Shown: positions 6,058 through 10,519 of the stretch, piece by piece
How positions within the stretch are numbered: position 1 is the first letter of the stretch
Layout: each line of letters starts with the position of its first letter
Assembly (NCBI GenBank): GCA_934359755.1
Contig: CAKRLV010000050.1
Coordinates: forward strand, 1 to 10,519
From: an uncultured Agathobacter sp.
GTDB lineage: Bacteria > Bacillota > Clostridia > Lachnospirales > Lachnospiraceae
Length of the DNA: 10,519 bases
Reading direction: 5' to 3'
Notes under the pieces: generated by a model
Database searches by the model: none
What the model was told of the DNA's origin: nothing
The model's input: only the letters and a program-made list of their open reading frames with translations
Position numbers and translations under genes: made by a program

Positions 6058-7848
6058 ATGAAAGAAAAACGAAAAGAAGGGTTTGCAAGGCTGATAGAGA
6101 TTGCTGGACCTAAGAAGAAAAAGCTAATTGCGGCAAGTACTCTTGCAGTAGTATCTGCCGTATCGCGAGTAATTTTTTTCCTGACAATATATGGAGTGAT
6201 TCGGGAAATACTGCTTAGTTATAATAATCCGGCTCAGATTAATATAAATAAAATTGGAATGTATGCGGCAGTGACGATGCTTGGAATCATCATATACGGA
6301 ATATGCTCATATACATCAAGCTCAATTTCACATACAGCGGCATACGATTTACTTTATGAAATCAGAATTAAGCTTATGGAGAAGATGTCGCGCATATCTA
6401 TGGGATATTTTAGCGACACGACACAAGGTGCGATTAAGAAGATAATGTCAGACGATGTTGAACAGATTGAGGTCTTTGTGGCGCACAACCTAAGTGATGT
6501 GGCAGCAGGAGTTGCAGCACCGCTGTTTACAATTGTCTTCCTGTTTGTGATGGACTGGAGACTTGCGCTGGTCGCGCTCTGTCCGATATTTGTCTCAATA
6601 ATGTTGCTTGGAATCTGTCTCAAGCAGAAAGATAAAGCGGCATTGCAGAAGAAAATGGCGGACAGATTAGAGCAGATGACATCGACTATTGTGGAATTCA
6701 TACATGGTATTCCAGTCATAAAAGTATTCAACAGATCGCTTGGAGCATTCAGAAGATACCAGAGTGACATAGATGCATTTGTGGATTCGGTAGACAGGAC
6801 AGCCAAAGCAAATGCAGTTCCAATGGGATTTTACTATGTATTGTTCGGAGGCCAGCTTTTGTTCCTGCTTCCAGCATCAATTATAATTCTACAGCATGAG
6901 AAGGATATAGTATCGGGAATTCTCACAGTCATCCTATTTTTCATAGTAGGACAGGGACTGAAGGAGCCGCTCGAAAACATGATGAATCTAGTTGTAGGAC
7001 TAAACCAGATCAATGAGAGTGTAAAGAGAGTAGATGATGTCTTGTACCAGCCTGAAATTCCAGAAGATGGAAATCAGGTACCTGACAGATACGATGTAGC
7101 ATATGAGAATGTCAGCTTTTCGTATGATGGAAAAAGAGCAGCATTGTCAGATATCAATTTCAGTATCAAACAGGGACAGGTATGTGGAATTGTCGGACCA
7201 TCAGGTGGTGGAAAGACCACATTTCTACAGCTTTTGCTTCGGTTTTATCCACTGAACGAAGGTCGCATATGTATAGGAGGAGTGGACATCACACAGATAC
7301 CACCAAAGGTTATGATGGAGAAAATTGCATTTGTATTTCAGGACAATATGGTTTTTTCAGACACAATAGAGAATAACATCCGCATGGGAAATAAAAATGC
7401 AACATATGAGCAGGTGCAGCAGGCTGCGAAAAATGCAAATATTGATGACGTAATAATGGCACTGCCAAAAGGATATCAGACAGTCATTGGCGAGGATAAT
7501 GTATACCTTTCAGGTGGCGAAAAGCAAAGAATTGCGATAGCGAGACTCTTTCTAAAAGACGCACCTATAGTGGTAATGGATGAGGCAACATCCTACGCCG
7601 ATGCGGAAAATGAGAGTAAAATACAGGCCGCTTTTGCGAAGCTGTCAGAGCAGAAGACGGTATTTATCATTGCGCATAGAATAAAAACAATAGAACACGC
7701 TGACAAAATTCTTGTACTCAGTGATGGCAAAATAGTGGATTGTGGAACGCATGCCCAGTTGTACAACAGATGCGTACTTTATAATGAAATGGTAAAGGCG
7801 AATGAGCGCAGGGATGACTGGACAATAAAAAGGGCGAAGGAGGATTAA
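6058..7848 (+). CDS. ABC half-transporter, exporter fold (first subunit)
   Basis: This 596-aa protein fuses a membrane domain (about 20-320, with roughly six segments) to an ATPase domain (347-580). The ATPase motifs are Walker A GPSGGGKTT (380-388), Q-loop Q428, signature LSGGEKQ (484-490), Walker B IVVMDE (504-509) with catalytic E509, and switch H540. Two spots are unusual. The D-loop reads SYAD (512-515) in place of the common SALD, and the segment before the signature reads GEDNVY in place of a GEGG-type X-loop. The start at 6058 has an AAGGAGA site (6044-6050) at 7 nt; the open frame further upstream includes the terminator and promoter and is not used. It should pair with the next gene, only 3 nt away, as a heterodimer in the cytoplasmic membrane. 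The substrate is unknown. Drug, peptide or lipid export is the default; a siderophore-importer type (YbtPQ/IrtAB-like) is a minority possibility. Confidence 0.92.
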   Translation: MKEKRKEGFARLIEIAGPKKKKLIAASTLAVVSAVSRVIFFLTIYGVIREILLSYNNPAQININKIGMYAAVTMLGIIIYGICSYTSSSISHTAAYDLLYEIRIKLMEKMSRISMGYFSDTTQGAIKKIMSDDVEQIEVFVAHNLSDVAAGVAAPLFTIVFLFVMDWRLALVALCPIFVSIMLLGICLKQKDKAALQKKMADRLEQMTSTIVEFIHGIPVIKVFNRSLGAFRRYQSDIDAFVDSVDRTAKANAVPMGFYYVLFGGQLLFLLPASIIILQHEKDIVSGILTVILFFIVGQGLKEPLENMMNLVVGLNQINESVKRVDDVLYQPEIPEDGNQVPDRYDVAYENVSFSYDGKRAALSDINFSIKQGQVCGIVGPSGGGKTTFLQLLLRFYPLNEGRICIGGVDITQIPPKVMMEKIAFVFQDNMVFSDTIENNIRMGNKNATYEQVQQAAKNANIDDVIMALPKGYQTVIGEDNVYLSGGEKQRIAIARLFLKDAPIVVMDEATSYADAENESKIQAAFAKLSEQKTVFIIAHRIKTIEHADKILVLSDGKIVDCGTHAQLYNRCVLYNEMVKANERRDDWTIKRAKED

Positions 7849-7851
7849 GGC

Positions 7852-9621
7852 ATGATTTTGAATAAATGGTTTTCAATACTCTCATTCGGAGATAAAGAAA
7901 AATACATAAAGCTGCTATTGTGGTTTGTGGTAGACAGTATAGTCGCCACAATTCCTTATGGGATAGTGATAATTGCAATATATTTTCTGCTTGGTCCAAT
8001 AGAAGGAACAAGCACAGAAATTGATGCATCACCGCTTTGGAAAATAGTTATAGTGCTGCTGATTCAGGCGGTTGTATATTTATTTGTCAGAATGAAAAGC
8101 TACATTATGAGCTGTTGCGGAATGGCAGAAGGAATGAAGAAGTCGAGAATAGATATGGGAGAGCACTTGAGAAAACTCTCACTCGGATTTTTCTCACGCA
8201 GGGATACAGGTGAACTTTCAACAGTACTTCTACGTGATTTTGCTACAATAGAAAATCTGGCAAACAGCTTCGCACCACAGATTGCAATTACATTGGTGAG
8301 AATAGTATTATCTTTTATAATGCTGTGCTTTTTCGACGTAAGAATGGCGGTTGCACTTTTTATAACAATTCCATGTGCAATACCATTTGCACTTATAAGT
8401 TATAAGAGAATGAATGTTTCAGGCATAGAGTTAATGGATTCACAGCAGGAGGCTGCATCAGAGATACTTGAATATGTAGAAGGAATTAAGACACTTCGTG
8501 CATTTAATGTAGCAGGCGAACAATTTGAAAAACTAAAGAGTGCATTTGACAAACAGCGCAATGCAGCAGTCCATATTGAGACAAAATCGGCAGCACCAAT
8601 TGCATCAGTTGGAAGAATGGTCCTTAATCTTGGAATAGTAATCACAATGCTGCTTGGAGGATATCTGACAATCAGACTGAAACTTACCCCATTTTACTAT
8701 ATTGCTTTTCTGGTAATGGCACTAAATATATACGAGCCAGTTTCAATCCTTATGTTTTTCATAGCAGATTTTGCAAGGACAAACAGGGCAAACGAGCGAA
8801 TAGCAGAAGTGTATGCAGAGAAGCCATTGTCAGAAGAAAATGTCATGGTCAGCGACTCGGCAGTCAGAGGATTAGAGAATAAGACGATACGGTTTGAAGA
8901 TGTATCTTTTGGATATGGACAGAAACAGGTGCTTAAAAATCTCTCACTTACCTTTGAAGAAAAAACAATAACAGCCATCGTTGGACCATCAGGAAGCGGT
9001 AAATCAACAATAACCAAACTGATAGCCAGATTCTGGGATACAGATTCGGGACAGATAACACTCGGAGGGGTAGCGATAAAGGACATGTCAGCAGACGCGC
9101 TGTTATCACAGATAAGTATGGTATTTCAGGACGTGTATCTGTTCCATGACACTATAGAGAATAATATAAAAATGGGAAAAGAGACAGCAACAAGAGAGGA
9201 AGTCATAGAGGCGGCAAAGAAAGCATCATGCCACGATTTTATTATGGCACTTCCAGAAGGATATGATACAATGGTAGGAGAAGGTGGTTCGACACTATCT
9301 GGTGGAGAGAAGCAGCGTATATCAATTGCAAGAGCCTTGCTTAAGGATGCACCTATAGTTCTCTTAGATGAGGCGACAGCATCACTCGACCCGGAGAATG
9401 AAGTGCTGATTCAGGCAGCAATCAGCGAGCTTGTAAACGAGAAAACTGTTATTATAGTAGCACATAGATTACAATCTATATACAATGCGGACCAGATAAT
9501 TGTATTAGAAGACGGACGCGTGGCAGAAAGCGGCAAGCATGACGAGTTAATTCAAAAAGCAGGAAAGTATGCACTTCTGTGGGAAGAGCAGAGCAAGGCT
9601 GGATGCTGGAGCATTAACTAA
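7852..9621 (+). CDS. ABC half-transporter, exporter fold (second subunit)
   Basis: This 589-aa protein has a membrane domain (about 20-310) followed by an ATPase domain (346-580). All ATPase motifs are canonical: Walker A GPSGSGKST (378-386), Q-loop Q426, X-loop GEGGST, signature LSGGEKQ (482-488), Walker B IVLLDE (502-507) with catalytic E507, D-loop SLD (511-513) and switch H538. The ATG at 7852 has a near-perfect AAGGAGG site (7837-7843) at 8 nt, inside the end of the previous gene, so the two subunits are probably made together. Paired with the atypical first subunit, it suggests two unequal ATP sites. The third gene of the operon, a TetR regulator, begins 30 nt later. Confidence 0.93.
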   Translation: MILNKWFSILSFGDKEKYIKLLLWFVVDSIVATIPYGIVIIAIYFLLGPIEGTSTEIDASPLWKIVIVLLIQAVVYLFVRMKSYIMSCCGMAEGMKKSRIDMGEHLRKLSLGFFSRRDTGELSTVLLRDFATIENLANSFAPQIAITLVRIVLSFIMLCFFDVRMAVALFITIPCAIPFALISYKRMNVSGIELMDSQQEAASEILEYVEGIKTLRAFNVAGEQFEKLKSAFDKQRNAAVHIETKSAAPIASVGRMVLNLGIVITMLLGGYLTIRLKLTPFYYIAFLVMALNIYEPVSILMFFIADFARTNRANERIAEVYAEKPLSEENVMVSDSAVRGLENKTIRFEDVSFGYGQKQVLKNLSLTFEEKTITAIVGPSGSGKSTITKLIARFWDTDSGQITLGGVAIKDMSADALLSQISMVFQDVYLFHDTIENNIKMGKETATREEVIEAAKKASCHDFIMALPEGYDTMVGEGGSTLSGGEKQRISIARALLKDAPIVLLDEATASLDPENEVLIQAAISELVNEKTVIIVAHRLQSIYNADQIIVLEDGRVAESGKHDELIQKAGKYALLWEEQSKAGCWSIN

Positions 9622-9651
9622 CTAAAATAGGCAGTAAAGTGAGGAGGGCAT

Positions 9652-10239
9652 ATGCCTGTCAGAGTGTTTTCAGAGGAAGAAAAAAACGAAATACGAAAGA
9701 AGATGCTTGAGGCAGGTATGAGCCTCATTCGTGAATACGGACTTACACATACATCCGTTACGAAGATAACAAAGGAAGCTGGGATTGGCAAAAGCACATT
9801 CTATAATTTTTACGAATCCAAGGAACTTTTCGTAGTAGAGTTGATTCGATACGAAAGAAAAAAGACCATGGGTATGATAGAAACTCTGCTGGCAGGACGT
9901 CCTAAGATGACGAAAAAAGAAGGCATGGAGCTACTTCGCCAGGTAATTTACCATCAGGACAGTATATACCAGTATCTTACAGAAGAGGACGTGAAGACGC
10001 TTTACCCGGTCATGGAGAAATCGGGACTGATAGCAGATGACTTAAACTCAGACACACCACAGTATTTACTGTCTATCATGGAAGGTGTGAGGGAGGATGT
10101 CGACCCGAAGGTCTTTGTCAATTTCCTCAGGATGATGGCGATATGTGTTGCGCAGAAAGATGCATTGCATCAGGATGTTCTGAACCAGAATATTGACATG
10201 ATATTTGAGAAGATGTTTGAATACATGTGGGGCAGATAA
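9652..10239 (+). CDS. TetR/AcrR-family transcriptional regulator
   Basis: This 195-aa protein has the usual TetR size and plan. The N-terminal DNA-binding domain (about 12-60) has the helix-turn-helix TSVTKITKEAGIGKSTFYNF (34-53 or so) with the family's typical G-x-GKSTFYNFYESKEELF-like ending, here GKSTFYNFYESKELF (46-60). The helical C-terminal part (65-195) is variable and should bind the inducer and form the dimer. The ATG at 9652 has a GAGGAGGG site (9641-9648). As the last gene of the ABC operon it most likely represses that operon, and so itself, through the dyad at 6015-6042, being released by the transported compound or a relative. This is inferred from context. No second copy of the dyad is seen in the 30-nt gap before the gene. 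Confidence 0.93.
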   Translation: MPVRVFSEEEKNEIRKKMLEAGMSLIREYGLTHTSVTKITKEAGIGKSTFYNFYESKELFVVELIRYERKKTMGMIETLLAGRPKMTKKEGMELLRQVIYHQDSIYQYLTEEDVKTLYPVMEKSGLIADDLNSDTPQYLLSIMEGVREDVDPKVFVNFLRMMAICVAQKDALHQDVLNQNIDMIFEKMFEYMWGR

Positions 10240-10258
10240 ACATTATGAGCTGAGATTT

Positions 10259-10284
10259 CGCCCACCAAAATGGTGGGCGTTTTT
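10259..10284 (+). terminator. Intrinsic terminator of the ABC-TetR operon
   Basis: A perfect 9-bp GC-rich stem, CGCCCACCA with TGGTGGGCG, closes an AAA loop and is followed by TTTTT. It lies 19 nt after the TetR stop codon and is a strong rho-independent terminator. Confidence 0.95.
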
Positions 10285-10334
10285 GTTTATTTGAATTTAT
10301 TGTATTCCAAAAATAAATTTACCTTTCAAAACTG

Positions 10335-10405
10335 GTAAAAGGGGAATCACTATTGACGAAAATATAGTAAAAGGTGGATCGCTATTGACGAAAATATAGT
10401 AAAAG
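10335..10405 (+). repeat. Tandem 32-bp direct repeat with -35 boxes
   Basis: Two adjacent 32-bp units (10335-10366 and 10367-10398) share GTAAAAGG at their start and an identical second part, with three mismatches in between. A third partial start, GTAAAAG, follows at 10399-10405. The longest exact match is 24 bp (10350-10373 and 10382-10405). Each unit contains ATTGACGAAAATATAG. Only the second TTGACG has a good -10 box at the right distance. The 32-bp period is close to three turns of the helix, so repeated protein sites would lie on the same face. Confidence 0.9.
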
Positions 10406-10413
10406 TGTATACT
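10385..10413 (+). promoter_or_regulatory. Promoter of the gene at the right edge
   Basis: The -35 box TTGACG (10385-10390) and -10 box TATACT (10408-10413) are 17 bp apart, each one base off consensus. Transcription would start near 10420, leaving a leader of about 70 nt. The -35 and most of the spacer belong to the second 32-bp repeat unit. It looks like a housekeeping promoter; I see no clear sigma-D (flagellar) promoter. Confidence 0.75.
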
Positions 10414-10427
10414 GATTTTATAACATG

Positions 10428-10456
10428 TTTTGTATTTTTGGGCAAAATATACAAAA
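10428..10456 (+). promoter_or_regulatory. Near-palindrome in the leader of the edge gene
   Basis: TTTTGTATTTTTG (10428-10440) and CAAAATATACAAAA (10443-10456) pair almost completely around a GG centre, with one unpaired T in the right arm. It begins about 8 nt after the predicted start. No T-run follows, so it is not a normal terminator. It may be an operator or a leader stem-loop. Confidence 0.55.
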
Positions 10457-10488
10457 GTGATCAGTTCCAAGGAAGGGAGAATAAAAAT

Positions 10489-10519
10489 ATGAAGAATATG
10501 AAGGTAAGAACCAAGCTAA
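10489..10519 (+). CDS. Partial CDS, possibly a methyl-accepting chemotaxis protein
   Basis: Only ten codons are inside the window, reading MKNMKVRTKL, before the edge cuts the gene. A GGGAG ribosome binding site (10475-10479) lies 9 nt before the ATG, and a promoter and leader precede it, so it is a real gene start. A short basic start of this kind, leading into what should be a first membrane helix, is typical of chemotaxis receptors and some sensor kinases. Ten residues cannot prove the family. The next bases do not form a stop in this frame. Confidence 0.5.
   Translation, partial: MKNMKVRTKL

Noticed and set aside
6354..6806. 150-codon minus-strand frame opposite the first ABC subunit
   Set aside because: It is a shadow of the membrane domain, Ser/Ile/Thr-rich, with no family features.
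10294..10319. AATTTATT/AATAAATT inverted repeat downstream of the TetR terminator
   Set aside because: The arms are short and A/T only, without a T-run, and follow an already strong terminator. Likely chance.
10335..10405. CRISPR array
   Set aside because: The two 32-bp units are directly adjacent with no unique spacers between them, and there are no cas genes.

Overview
This AT-rich window looks like chromosome from a Gram-positive anaerobe of the Clostridia, most plausibly a Lachnospiraceae-type gut bacterium (Roseburia/Butyrivibrio/Lachnospira relatives). That placement is inferred from the strong GGAGG-type ribosome binding sites, AGA/ATA-rich codon use, sigma-A-like promoters with extended -10 boxes, an xpt-pbuX pair and a multidomain cytosolic diguanylate cyclase. 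No rRNA, tRNA, insertion sequence, CRISPR array or phage gene is visible.

Layout. (1) 12-1361, minus strand: a MATE-family multidrug/metabolite efflux protein with its own extended -10 promoter. (2) 1362-1580: a divergent intergenic region holding that promoter and an opposing one for the next operon. (3) 1581-5914, plus strand: a probable four-gene operon. It encodes a 657-aa PAS-like/GGDEF/GAF-like/degenerate-GGDEF protein, xanthine phosphoribosyltransferase (xpt), an NCS2 xanthine permease (pbuX, GTG start inside the end of xpt) and a small SdpI-family membrane protein. It ends in a strong intrinsic terminator that overlaps the last stop codon. (4) 5981-10284: a second operon with its own promoter and a dyad over the predicted transcription start. 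It encodes two ABC half-transporters of exporter fold that should form a heterodimer, then a TetR-family repressor, then a GC-rich terminator. (5) 10285-10519: a regulatory stretch with two tandem 32-bp units, a good promoter whose -35 lies in the second unit, a leader dyad, and the first ten codons of a gene cut by the window edge, possibly a chemotaxis receptor.

How the genes fit together. Operon one carries xanthine into the cell (PbuX), converts it to XMP (Xpt), and so feeds GMP and GTP. GTP is the substrate of the diguanylate cyclase encoded first in the same operon. No purine riboswitch precedes xpt-pbuX, where one is often found in Firmicutes. The co-transcription of a c-di-GMP synthase with purine salvage, and the degenerate second GGDEF domain that could sense a guanine nucleotide, are the most interesting biology here. 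Operon two is a self-contained TetR-controlled ABC transporter cassette whose substrate cannot be read from sequence. The first subunit has an atypical D-loop and X-loop, so its two ATP sites are probably asymmetric.
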